The translations under genes and the position numbers were made by a program. Source: Chloroflexota bacterium (GTDB lineage: Bacteria > Chloroflexota > Anaerolineae > Anaerolineales > UBA11858). From it: DNA of 6,132 bases. Numbering within the stretch: position 1 is the first letter of the stretch; every line of letters starts with the position of its first letter. Below are positions 1 through 6,125 of the stretch, one piece after another. The stretch spans positions 1 to 6,132 of the forward strand of contig DOTA01000545.1 in the NCBI GenBank assembly GCA_003513015.1, given 5' to 3'. Under the pieces are notes generated by a model. It searched no databases. It saw nothing but the letters and a program-made list of their open reading frames with translations, and had not been told where the DNA came from.

Positions 1-180
1 CCCGATTGGTTGGCGGGTGATGAACCCGAAAGCGCCGCATCTACTCCTGTGGGTAATCTTCCGGACTGGTTGGTGGGTGAAGAACCCGCAAGCGTTGCGC
101 CCGCTCCGGCAAGCGATCTCCCTGATTGGTTGGCGGGTGGCGAACCCGAAAGCATTGTGCCAGTTGAAGATGCTGATATG
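1..180 (+). repeat. Three 60-base tandem repeats in coding DNA
   Basis: Units at 1-60, 61-120 and 121-180 keep an exact 60-base (20-codon) period. Each begins with codons for P-D-W-L-[AV]-G followed by an acidic E-P-[EA]-S. The first 33 bases of units 1 and 3 agree at 30 of 33 positions, and those of units 1 and 2 at 28 of 33. The second half of each unit is much more diverged. A weaker fourth unit (L-G-W-L-T-D) starts in phase at 181. The similarity at DNA level indicates recent tandem duplication. The array is cut by the window edge, so more copies may lie upstream. Confidence 0.85.
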
Positions 181-765
181 CTCGGCTGGCTGACGGATTT
201 GGATGAGTCTACGCCGCTTGCTGAAGCTGCTTCTGTAGCAGATGATGAAGGTCTCCCAGATTGGCTGGCAGAGGTGGGGGGCGCATCGGCAGTGGCCTCG
301 ACGGCATCCGCTATGGGTGATGACGAAGAATTGCCATCCTGGTTATCTGGAAGTGAGGATGATTTCAATCACACCGAGGCTGAAGAGGCTGATTTGCCCG
401 ATTGGTTGGCAGGCATGGATGGTTTTGCAGCGTCTGCCGAAGAAGAAGCGGCGCTTCCATCTCAAGCTGCTTTCGTGGACGATTCGCGTGCGGTTCCTGC
501 CTGGTTGCAAGGAGATGATTTTTCGGGCTTTTCGGGCGAAGAAATCCCTTCGGAAACGGATACACCCGCGGTTCCAGCCGCAGTTTCTCCCTTCATCCCG
601 GATGATGAGTTTGAAGATGATTTACTAGCGTTGAATCCGCTATCAGACTGGGGCGCGGGTGAGCAAATTTCTGATCGAGATCAGAGATCAGATGCAGATT
701 ATGCGCCTGGTGAGGCTGATCTGACGCCTGCGGAGTTGCCGGGCTGGTTGGCGGCGATGCGTCCG
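1..765 (+). repeat. Protein-level P-x-W-L motif array in an acidic tail
   Basis: Motif copies start at base 1 (PDWLAG), 61 (PDWLVG), 121 (PDWLAG), 181 (LGWLTD), 256 (PDWLAE), 334 (PSWLSG), 397 (PDWLAG), 496 (PAWLQG), 643 (degenerate SDWGAG) and 739 (PGWLAAMRP). Spacing is 60 bases for the first four, then rises to 63-147. The linkers are rich in Asp, Glu, Ala and Ser and look disordered. The pattern is a regularly spaced short hydrophobic motif on an acidic flexible chain, which resembles a multivalent docking tail more than a folded repeat. The last copy differs by its AMRP extension and adjoins the ordered segment before the membrane helix. Confidence 0.8.
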
Positions 766-1851
766 GTTGAACCTGATGCGAATGGCAAAGTGGATCGCGG
801 CCCGGCAGAAACCTCGGGGCCTTTGGCTGGGCTTTACAGTACTTTGGCGGCTGAGCCGGATGTTTTCCGCCTGAAACAACCACCGGTTTATTACAGCAAA
901 CTTCAGGTTACGGAAGCCCAACAAGAGCATACTGTTTTGCTTCAGCAATTATTGGAAACGGAAAGCAAACCACAAGTTTTGCCGCTGGCCCCGTTGATTT
1001 CGAGCCATCGAATATTCAAGGCTGTGCTGGGGACGATTTTGTTGGTGATTGCGTTTTTGGCGGTTTTGGGTGACACGCAGATGACGGCTTTGCCGGAGAT
1101 AATCCCCGCAGGTGTGCGGCAAACCAGCCAGTTGGTGGATGCCTTGAGCCCGGATGATACGGTGTTGCTGGCTTTTGATTATGAACCTGGGTTGGCAGGT
1201 GAAATGGATGCAGCGGCAGCGGGTGTTGTGGATCACATGATGCTGCGCGGGGCAAAGTTGGCCCTGATTTCGACTTCTCCCACTGGCCCGATGCTCGCGG
1301 AGCATTTTATCAGCGAGGTTGAGGGTGTGCATAATTATGCGAGTGGAACCCAATATGTAAATATGGGGTATATTCCGGGCGGAGCCTCGGGGTTGGCTTC
1401 TTTTGCCCGCAACCCACAATGGGTTGTTTCGAGCACCTTGGATGGAACCCGAGCCTGGCAAACAGAACCCCTCCGAAATATTGCCAGCCTCTCAGATTTT
1501 GCGTTCGTACTCGTGATAACTGATAATCCAAACACAGCGCAGACCTGGATCGAGCAGGTAAAACCCCAATTGGGCGCGGTGCCGTTGGCGGCTGTGGTGA
1601 GTGCGCAGGTTGAGCCGATGATCCAGCCTTATTATGATAGCCAGCAGGCTCAATTGAGCGGCTTGGTCAGCGGTTTGACGGGAGGGGCTGCTTATGAAAT
1701 AACGAGTCGCTCAAATTTGGCGCGAGATTATTGGGACGCTTTCAATTTTGTTTTGATTGTAGCCGTGAGTGTGATTTTGATTGGTGGCAGTATCACGTTG
1801 ATCTCGGATTTGCTGGCCCGGCGAAAAGAATCCGGAGGAGAATCCGCATGA
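1..1851 (+). CDS. WL-repeat membrane protein with extracytoplasmic alpha/beta domain (5' partial)
   Basis: The reading frame is open from base 1 to the TGA at 1849-1851 (616 residues visible). The true start lies upstream, so any internal start would be artificial. Residues 1-255 are acidic and low in complexity and carry about ten LPDWLAG-like motifs. Residues 270-335 form a more ordered, charged segment with GPLAGLY and KQPPVYYSKLQV. A membrane helix at about 339-357 follows an S-H-R-I-F-K stretch, which suggests the N-terminal tail is cytoplasmic. Residues 358-580 look like an extracytoplasmic alpha/beta domain, including LLAFDYEPG, LRGAKLALISTSPTGP and YIPGGASG. A second helix at about 582-605 ends in L-A-R-R-K, so the C-terminus is also cytoplasmic. 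I recognise the general style from Anaerolineae hypothetical proteins but can name no function. The stop overlaps the start of the next membrane-protein gene, implying co-translation and probably a shared complex. Confidence is high for a real gene and low for any role. Confidence 0.9.
   Translation, partial: PDWLAGDEPESAASTPVGNLPDWLVGEEPASVAPAPASDLPDWLAGGEPESIVPVEDADMLGWLTDLDESTPLAEAASVADDEGLPDWLAEVGGASAVASTASAMGDDEELPSWLSGSEDDFNHTEAEEADLPDWLAGMDGFAASAEEEAALPSQAAFVDDSRAVPAWLQGDDFSGFSGEEIPSETDTPAVPAAVSPFIPDDEFEDDLLALNPLSDWGAGEQISDRDQRSDADYAPGEADLTPAELPGWLAAMRPVEPDANGKVDRGPAETSGPLAGLYSTLAAEPDVFRLKQPPVYYSKLQVTEAQQEHTVLLQQLLETESKPQVLPLAPLISSHRIFKAVLGTILLVIAFLAVLGDTQMTALPEIIPAGVRQTSQLVDALSPDDTVLLAFDYEPGLAGEMDAAAAGVVDHMMLRGAKLALISTSPTGPMLAEHFISEVEGVHNYASGTQYVNMGYIPGGASGLASFARNPQWVVSSTLDGTRAWQTEPLRNIASLSDFAFVLVITDNPNTAQTWIEQVKPQLGAVPLAAVVSAQVEPMIQPYYDSQQAQLSGLVSGLTGGAAYEITSRSNLARDYWDAFNFVLIVAVSVILIGGSITLISDLLARRKESGGESA
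1834..1840 (+). promoter_or_regulatory. Shine-Dalgarno fixing the start of the second gene
   Basis: GGAGGAG lies inside the last codons of the upstream gene, with a 7-base spacer to the ATG at 1848. This site, together with the ATGA overlap of start and upstream stop, favours 1848 over the in-frame alternative start codons that begin near 1731, which would run through the upstream gene's membrane helix in another frame. Confidence 0.85.
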
Positions 1852-2516
1852 ATTTAGGTCTGCTGGATTTGGTGGGTACCCTCCTGGGTTTTGTGTTCAC
1901 CATTGCGGTGTTTAGTTATATTTGGGGAGATAATGCTGTCTTTCGTTTGGTGATCCATCTTTTTATTGGCGTTGCGGCTGGTTATGTTGCCATCATGGTG
2001 ATCCAGAATGTTGTTTTGCCCCAGATGATTTTCCCGTTCATCGAGGGTGATCGCAATGCCAAAATTTTCGCGATCCTTTTCTTGATTTTGGGAACGTTAA
2101 TGCTAACCAAAATTTCACCGCGTTTGACAAAATTGGGCAACCCGGCGATGGCCTTTTTGGTCGGTGTGGGCGCAGCCGCTGCCGTTGGTGGGGCTGTGGT
2201 GGGAACGGTTTTCCCGCAAGCCTCGGCTTCGATGAGTATTTTTGCCGATCAGAGCAATCCGCTCAACGCCATTATTATTCTAATCGGCACGTTGTCGACT
2301 TTGCTATATTTCCATTTTGGTATTCGCCGCAAAGGCAGTGACGATCAAATATCGCAACGCCCGGCTTGGCTCGAATCTGTCAGTACGGTAGGGCAATTTT
2401 TTATTGCAGTCACTTTTGCGGCCTTGTTCTCCGGGGTTTATTTGGCTGCGATCACGGCCTTAATTGAACGCATGTCTTTTATCTGGAATCTGATCAAGGA
2501 TTTGATTTTTTCGTAG
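1848..2516 (+). CDS. Six-helix integral membrane protein, function unknown
   Basis: This is a 222-residue, strongly hydrophobic protein. Likely membrane helices are at about residues 8-26, 32-57, 73-89, 100-122, 140-159 and 181-204, with an amphipathic tail (W-N-L-I-K-D-L-I). The fourth segment is Gly/Ala rich (GVGAAAAVGGAVVGT, then FPQ), which allows tight helix packing. Charged loops include E66-G-D-R69 and R160-R-K162. I see no transporter or enzyme signature and no conserved charged residue within a helix beyond H37, R33 and H156, so I assign no function. The start is set by the Shine-Dalgarno at 1834-1840. The gene shares ATGA with the preceding membrane-protein gene and ends four bases before the ASKHA gene. 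That tight packing suggests it is the membrane partner of those two proteins. Confidence is high for the gene and topology class; exact helix ends are by eye. Confidence 0.9.
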   Translation: MNLGLLDLVGTLLGFVFTIAVFSYIWGDNAVFRLVIHLFIGVAAGYVAIMVIQNVVLPQMIFPFIEGDRNAKIFAILFLILGTLMLTKISPRLTKLGNPAMAFLVGVGAAAAVGGAVVGTVFPQASASMSIFADQSNPLNAIIILIGTLSTLLYFHFGIRRKGSDDQISQRPAWLESVSTVGQFFIAVTFAALFSGVYLAAITALIERMSFIWNLIKDLIFS

Positions 2517-2520
2517 CCTT

Positions 2521-4269
2521 ATGACAACTTCTCTCGTCTCTGTGGATTCGTTGTTAGTTATCGATGTGGGAGCCAGCACCACGCGAGCATTGTTGTTTGA
2601 CGTGGTCGAAGGCCGCTATCGCTTTCTGGCTGCGGGGTCGGCGGTGACAACGGCTGGAATACCTTTCAGAGATATTGGCGAAGGCGTTCAGCGAGCGGTG
2701 GATCATCTCGAATCCATCTCGGGGCGTCTGCTGTTGCGCGATGACGAGAGTATTATCCTGCCAAGCGCCGCGGATGGATCAGGGGTGGATGCCCTGGTAG
2801 CCACACTTTCAATTGGCTATCCGCTGAAAGTGGTTGCAGTTGGTCTGTTAGAAGATGTTTCCGTCGAAAGTGCCTGTCGTCTGACATCCACAATTTACGC
2901 GGAAGTGGTCGAAACTTTGAGTTTGAATGACCGCCGGAAACAGGATGATCGGATTGATTTGCTCCTGCGCACTCGCCCTGATCTCGTGATCGCCGCTGGC
3001 GGCACCGAAGGTGGCGCGGATCAATCCGTCAAACGTTTGCTAGAAACCGTGGGGCTGGCCTGTCGTCTGTTACCCGAAACACAACGCCCTCAGGTGCTTT
3101 ATGCTGGCAATCAAGCCGTCCAAAAAGATATTCGAGCTATGCTGGAGGGTGTAACCTCATTGCATTATGCTCCCAATATTCGCCCCACACTTGAAAGTGA
3201 AGATTTGGATGCTGCCCAATTGCAATTAGCCAATATCTACCAACAAATCTCTGCCAAAAAGGTGAGGGGTGTTCAAGAGTTGAGTAACTCGGCTAATGGG
3301 CACATGCTGCCGACCGCCACAGCCTTTGGTCGTATGATTCGTTTCCTCAGCCGTTTGTATGATCCCGCTAAAGGTGTGCTAGGGGTTGATGTGGGCGCTT
3401 CCGCAACCACAATTTCTGCCGGGTTTGCCGGATATTTGACCACCGGGGTTTATCCTGAGTTTGGGATGGGTTCCAGCCTTCCGGGGATTCTCAAACAAAC
3501 TTCCGCGAAGAAGATCATGCAATGGTTAACGGTTGATCTCAGCGAAGATGATGTGCGAGATTATATTTTTTACAAGGCGGCTTACCCCACGAGTATTCCG
3601 GCAACGCTTGAAGAAATTGCCTTGGAGCAAGCGATCATTCGCGAGGCCATTCGCCTGGGTGTCAAACAAACTGTGCCAGGTTTTCCCGCGGATGTGAATG
3701 GGCCAGGGACAGGTTTATTGCCCTGGTTTGAACCGATCTTAGTGCGCGGCATGCCCTTTATTCAGGCCTCCACACCAGGTCGGGCCTTGATGACCCTACT
3801 GGATGGTTTACAGCCTACAGGCGTAACCACGGTTCTGCTGGATCAGAGCAATTTAGCCGCGGCCCTAGGCGCGGCAGCCGAGATAAATCCCACTCTGGTG
3901 GTGCAGGTTTTGGAGAATAATATGCAAAATTTGGGCGCGGTGATCTCACCGGTCGGTGAATCTCGCCCTGGTACACCCATTTTGCGTTTGCAGGCCACCT
4001 TTGCTGATGGCTCCGAAACCCGCACAGAAATTAAGTATGGCACCATCGAAGTGCTGCCGGTTCCGCTCGGGCAAATTGTCAATTTGCGCTTGCAGCCCCT
4101 TCATCGCTTTGATATTGGTATGGGGCCGGGGCGCGGTGGACGTTTGCGCATGGTGGGCGGTATTTTAGGTTTGGTGATTGATGCGCGTGGTCGCCCAATT
4201 ACACTGCATACCGATGCAGCACGCCAGCGCGAATTGTTTGGCAAGTGGCTTTGGACGCTAGGGAATTGA
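2521..4269 (+). CDS. MutL/GlmL-family ASKHA-fold protein (glutamate mutase L-like)
   Basis: This is a 582-residue cytosolic protein. Residues 11-27 (LLVIDVGASTTRALLFD) are a phosphate-1 type motif of the ASKHA (actin/Hsp70/sugar kinase) fold. Residues 286-300, around D290-V-G-A-S-A-T, give the phosphate-2 equivalent. G160-G-T-E-G-G165 follows R-P-D-L-V-I-A-A and matches the GGT[DE]GG signature I associate with MutL (Pfam MutL, TIGR GlmL). D441-Q-S-N-L to G450 is the likely adenosine-side segment. Residues 461-582 form an additional beta-rich domain with GGILGLVIDARGRP at 546-559. Clostridial MutL lies between mutase subunit genes and is thought to act as a chaperone or reactivator for adenosylcobalamin-dependent glutamate mutase. 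No mutase gene is visible here; the neighbours are membrane proteins. It is unrelated to DNA mismatch-repair MutL. The ATG at 2521 lies four bases after the upstream stop, with no good Shine-Dalgarno (AAGGA at 2496-2500 is too far), so translational coupling is likely. The family call is fairly secure; the role is not. Confidence 0.87.
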   Translation: MTTSLVSVDSLLVIDVGASTTRALLFDVVEGRYRFLAAGSAVTTAGIPFRDIGEGVQRAVDHLESISGRLLLRDDESIILPSAADGSGVDALVATLSIGYPLKVVAVGLLEDVSVESACRLTSTIYAEVVETLSLNDRRKQDDRIDLLLRTRPDLVIAAGGTEGGADQSVKRLLETVGLACRLLPETQRPQVLYAGNQAVQKDIRAMLEGVTSLHYAPNIRPTLESEDLDAAQLQLANIYQQISAKKVRGVQELSNSANGHMLPTATAFGRMIRFLSRLYDPAKGVLGVDVGASATTISAGFAGYLTTGVYPEFGMGSSLPGILKQTSAKKIMQWLTVDLSEDDVRDYIFYKAAYPTSIPATLEEIALEQAIIREAIRLGVKQTVPGFPADVNGPGTGLLPWFEPILVRGMPFIQASTPGRALMTLLDGLQPTGVTTVLLDQSNLAAALGAAAEINPTLVVQVLENNMQNLGAVISPVGESRPGTPILRLQATFADGSETRTEIKYGTIEVLPVPLGQIVNLRLQPLHRFDIGMGPGRGGRLRMVGGILGLVIDARGRPITLHTDAARQRELFGKWLWTLGN

Positions 4270-4302
4270 CCGTGACCATTTCTGTAGCGATCTTCAAGAA
4301 AT

Positions 4303-4306
4303 AGGA
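4303..4306 (+). promoter_or_regulatory. Weak Shine-Dalgarno choosing ATG 4318 over TTG 4309
   Basis: AGGA at 4303-4306 ends 11 bases before the ATG at 4318 but only 2 bases before the in-frame TTG at 4309. The spacing therefore favours the ATG, giving a protein that begins M-L-A-S-V-V-H. No other purine-rich site lies closer. Confidence 0.5.
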
Positions 4307-4317
4307 TTTTGCAAATT

Positions 4318-5373
4318 ATGTTGGCATCAGTCGTTCATATCTTGCCCCTCACAACCATCCGCCGGGAGCGGGTATTGCCCATTCCGGGAAAGGTTCTTGT
4401 CCGCCAGGGGCAAAAGGTAGCGCCGCGGGATGTGGTTGCGGAAGCCTCGGTCGCTCCAGAACATCTTTTGCTGAATGTGCCACGTTCTCTAGGCGTTTCG
4501 GTCAAAGAAGCGGAAACTTTGATCCAGCGTGCTGCGGGCGATCAGGTTGGTGAAGGCGATTTGATTGCTGGCCCCATTGGTCTGACTCGACGGGTGTTGC
4601 GTGCGCCGGTTGCCGGGAGAATTGCATTAATTCAGGATGGCAAGGTGCTGCTTGAGGTTGATACGCCTCCCTATCAATTACGTGCGGGACTGGTAGGGGT
4701 AGTATCTGATTTGATTGCTGATCGCGGAGCCGTAATCGAAACGGTAGGTGCCCTTGTCCAGGGGATTTGGGGCAACGGCCGCATGGAATTTGGGTTGATG
4801 CAGAGCAAATTAGAGACTCCTGAATCCAAATTAACCAGCGATCAAGTGGAAGTCAGCTTGCGGGGGGCGGTGGTTCTGGGTGGCTATTGTGATAGCCCAA
4901 AGGCGTTGCGCAACGCGGCCGATATTCCGGTCAAAGGATTGATCCTTTCGAGTATGGCAGCCTCCCTGGTTCCGTTAGCAGCTAAAATGCCATTTCCAGT
5001 ATTGGTTTTGCGCGGGTTTGGTGATCAGCCTTTAGACCCTGCCAGTTTCAAGTTGCTTACATCCAATCAGAATCGGGAAGTATCTGTTAATGCGGTAGCT
5101 TTTGACCGTTTTAACGGTACCCGCCCGGAGGTTGTGATTCCACTACCATCTTCGAATGAGCCGCCGCTTCCCCTCGAAACGGAAGATTTTGCGGTCAGGC
5201 AAAGGGTGCGCTTAGCACGGTCAGCCGAGGTGGAATGCGTTGGTATCATCCAGAAAATTTTTGAACATCCCGTTCCCTTGGCAAGCGGTTTACAGGCTAT
5301 GGCGGCGAAGGTAGCGCTCGAAAATGGAGAAACTGTCACGGTTCCCCTGGCTAATCTGGAGGTTTTGACGTAA
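4318..5373 (+). CDS. Barrel-sandwich / KOW-like multidomain protein, function unknown
   Basis: This 351-residue protein has no signal peptide or membrane helix. The N-terminal third has two motifs of the biotinyl/lipoyl (barrel-sandwich) kind: P23-G-K-V-L-V-R-Q-G-Q-K-V34 and G74-D-Q-V-G-E-G-D81, followed by L94-R-A-P-V-A-G100-R and a hydrophobic strand. No lysine sits in a typical biotin or lipoate attachment context. A central alpha/beta region starts near R182 (RGAVVLGGY), with VKGLILSSM and FPVLVLRGFG suggesting a Rossmann-like sheet. Residues 292-351 (VRQRVRLAR, VGIIQKIF, then NGETVTVPLANLEVL) look like a KOW/SH3-like barrel. The gene follows the ASKHA gene by 48 bases and probably shares its transcript. 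I infer a cytosolic adaptor or scaffold for the same complex. Domain calls rest on motif pattern only; TTG 4309 is the alternative start, adding three residues. Confidence 0.85.
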   Translation: MLASVVHILPLTTIRRERVLPIPGKVLVRQGQKVAPRDVVAEASVAPEHLLLNVPRSLGVSVKEAETLIQRAAGDQVGEGDLIAGPIGLTRRVLRAPVAGRIALIQDGKVLLEVDTPPYQLRAGLVGVVSDLIADRGAVIETVGALVQGIWGNGRMEFGLMQSKLETPESKLTSDQVEVSLRGAVVLGGYCDSPKALRNAADIPVKGLILSSMAASLVPLAAKMPFPVLVLRGFGDQPLDPASFKLLTSNQNREVSVNAVAFDRFNGTRPEVVIPLPSSNEPPLPLETEDFAVRQRVRLARSAEVECVGIIQKIFEHPVPLASGLQAMAAKVALENGETVTVPLANLEVLT

Positions 5374-5477
5374 TATTACAGGAAGTTGCAAATTCGCCGT
5401 TAAGGTATGTGTAAAATTAGGCTGTAATCATTATTTAGCTCTTACGGATCTAGGATGTAGGAGGAGAAAGGTAGAAC
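5374..5477 (+). promoter_or_regulatory. 104-base intergenic gap with a candidate -10 box
   Basis: This is the longest gap between genes in the window and is clearly AT-rich. TAAAAT at 5412-5417 matches a sigma-70-type -10 box at five of six positions. The only -35-like element, TTGCAA at 5386-5391, lies 20 bases upstream, which is longer than the usual 16-18, so the promoter is weak or misidentified. I see no hairpin that would end transcription from the preceding gene. The last gene may therefore have its own promoter, read-through from the operon, or both. Confidence 0.3.
5460..5471 (+). promoter_or_regulatory. Strong double Shine-Dalgarno of the last gene
   Basis: GGAGGAG at 5460-5466 runs into AAAGG at 5467-5471, leaving 11 or 6 bases to the ATG at 5478. 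This is the best ribosome site in the window after the one at 1834 and fixes the start. It suggests efficient translation independent of the upstream gene. Confidence 0.8.
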
Positions 5478-6062
5478 ATGGACGATTTTAGTGATTTTCA
5501 ATATGAAGATGATGCCGATGATGTAGAAGAAGGTCAAGAAGAACCGCAAGAGGGTGGCAATAATAATCGTACTTTTTTGATCGTCGCTGGTATTTTAGGC
5601 GCGGTTTTGGTATTGGCGGTGGTTTGTATGGTGGTTTATGCCATGGTGTTTCTGCCTCAACGGCGCGATGCGCAAAGTACCCAGGCGGCTGAGATCAATA
5701 TGCAAAATACCAGTGTGGCGATGGCTGCTGGAATGACGGCCCAGGCCCAGGCCTGGACGCTAACCCCCACGGTTACGAATACGCTGGCCCCGAATACCGC
5801 TACGCCTACTCGAACACCAGTTCTGGCCCCAACGGATACGCCGCTCACTTCTGGGGGTGGACCTACTCAGGATCCGCGTACCGCCACGGTTTCCGCTTTG
5901 TTAACCCAACAAGCCGGAGGGTTGACAGCCACACCTACGAGTACGCAACTTCCGAATACAGGCTTCGCGGACGATGTCGGAATTCCGGGAATGATTGCCC
6001 TGGCCGGGGCATTGGTGGTGGTGATTTTCCTGGCAAGGCGCTTACGGTCAGTCAACTCCTGA
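5478..6062 (+). CDS. Two-helix Thr/Pro-rich surface protein with LPNTG motif
   Basis: This 194-residue protein has an acidic N-terminus (residues 2-25, about half Asp/Glu), then N-N-N-R and a membrane helix at about 33-59. A helical Ala/Gln/Met-rich stretch covers about 65-93. Residues 94-157 are Thr/Pro rich with T-P-T, T-A-T-P and L-A-P repeats, typical of an extended and possibly O-glycosylated stalk. L158-P-N-T-G162-F is followed by a hydrophobic helix at about 169-186 and the basic tail R-R-L-R-S-V-N-S. The last part has the layout of a sortase sorting signal. However, the N-terminus is not a cleavable signal peptide, so both ends are probably cytoplasmic and the stalk forms an external loop. 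The function is unknown; an envelope spacer or sensor is plausible. Separation by 104 bases and its own ribosome site make membership of the upstream operon uncertain. Confidence 0.87.
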   Translation: MDDFSDFQYEDDADDVEEGQEEPQEGGNNNRTFLIVAGILGAVLVLAVVCMVVYAMVFLPQRRDAQSTQAAEINMQNTSVAMAAGMTAQAQAWTLTPTVTNTLAPNTATPTRTPVLAPTDTPLTSGGGPTQDPRTATVSALLTQQAGGLTATPTSTQLPNTGFADDVGIPGMIALAGALVVVIFLARRLRSVNS

Positions 6063-6087
6063 TCTTTTTGTAATGAGAAAATAAATA

Positions 6088-6125
6088 CCGAAGGGCAGAA
6101 CGTTCATCATCGTTCTGCCCTTCGG
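6088..6125. terminator. Perfect 15-bp hairpin, probable intrinsic terminator
   Basis: Arms CCGAAGGGCAGAACG (6088-6102) and CGTTCTGCCCTTCGG (6111-6125) are perfectly complementary around an 8-base loop (TTCATCAT). The hairpin begins 25 bases after the stop of the last gene. On the + strand the following bases are CTATATA and then the window ends, so no U-tract is visible. Read on the minus strand, the hairpin is followed by TATTTATTTTC, a U-rich tail. It therefore most resembles a terminator for a convergent gene to the right, or a bidirectional one that also stops the last gene. Confidence 0.7.

Noticed and set aside
242..628. Plus-strand frame of 128 codons overlapping the WL repeats
   Set aside because: It is a frame shadow of the repeat region. 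The product is basic and Trp/Arg/Lys rich from reading the acidic repeat codons out of frame.
949..1461. Minus-strand open frame of 170 codons inside the first gene
   Set aside because: It is antisense to the helix and alpha/beta region of a clearly real gene. Its product is rich in Arg, Gln, His and Asn without any domain-like pattern, and no ribosome site or operon context supports it.
1731..1847. Upstream extension of the second gene by 39 codons
   Set aside because: It would overlap the coding part for the first gene's last membrane helix out of frame. The strong Shine-Dalgarno at 1834-1840 and the ATGA overlap favour the start at 1848.
2521..4269. DNA mismatch-repair MutL
   Set aside because: The names coincide only. 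The sequence has ASKHA motifs and GGTEGG, not the GHKL ATPase motifs of mismatch-repair MutL.
4309..4317. TTGCAAATT, also present at 5386-5394, as a shared operator
   Set aside because: Two copies of a 9-base AT-rich word, one overlapping a possible start codon and one in a gap, lack symmetry and are within chance expectation for 6 kb.
5067..5339. Minus-strand frame of 90 codons inside the fourth gene
   Set aside because: It is antisense to the conserved-looking KOW-like end, and its Ser/Thr/Lys-rich product has no recognisable pattern.
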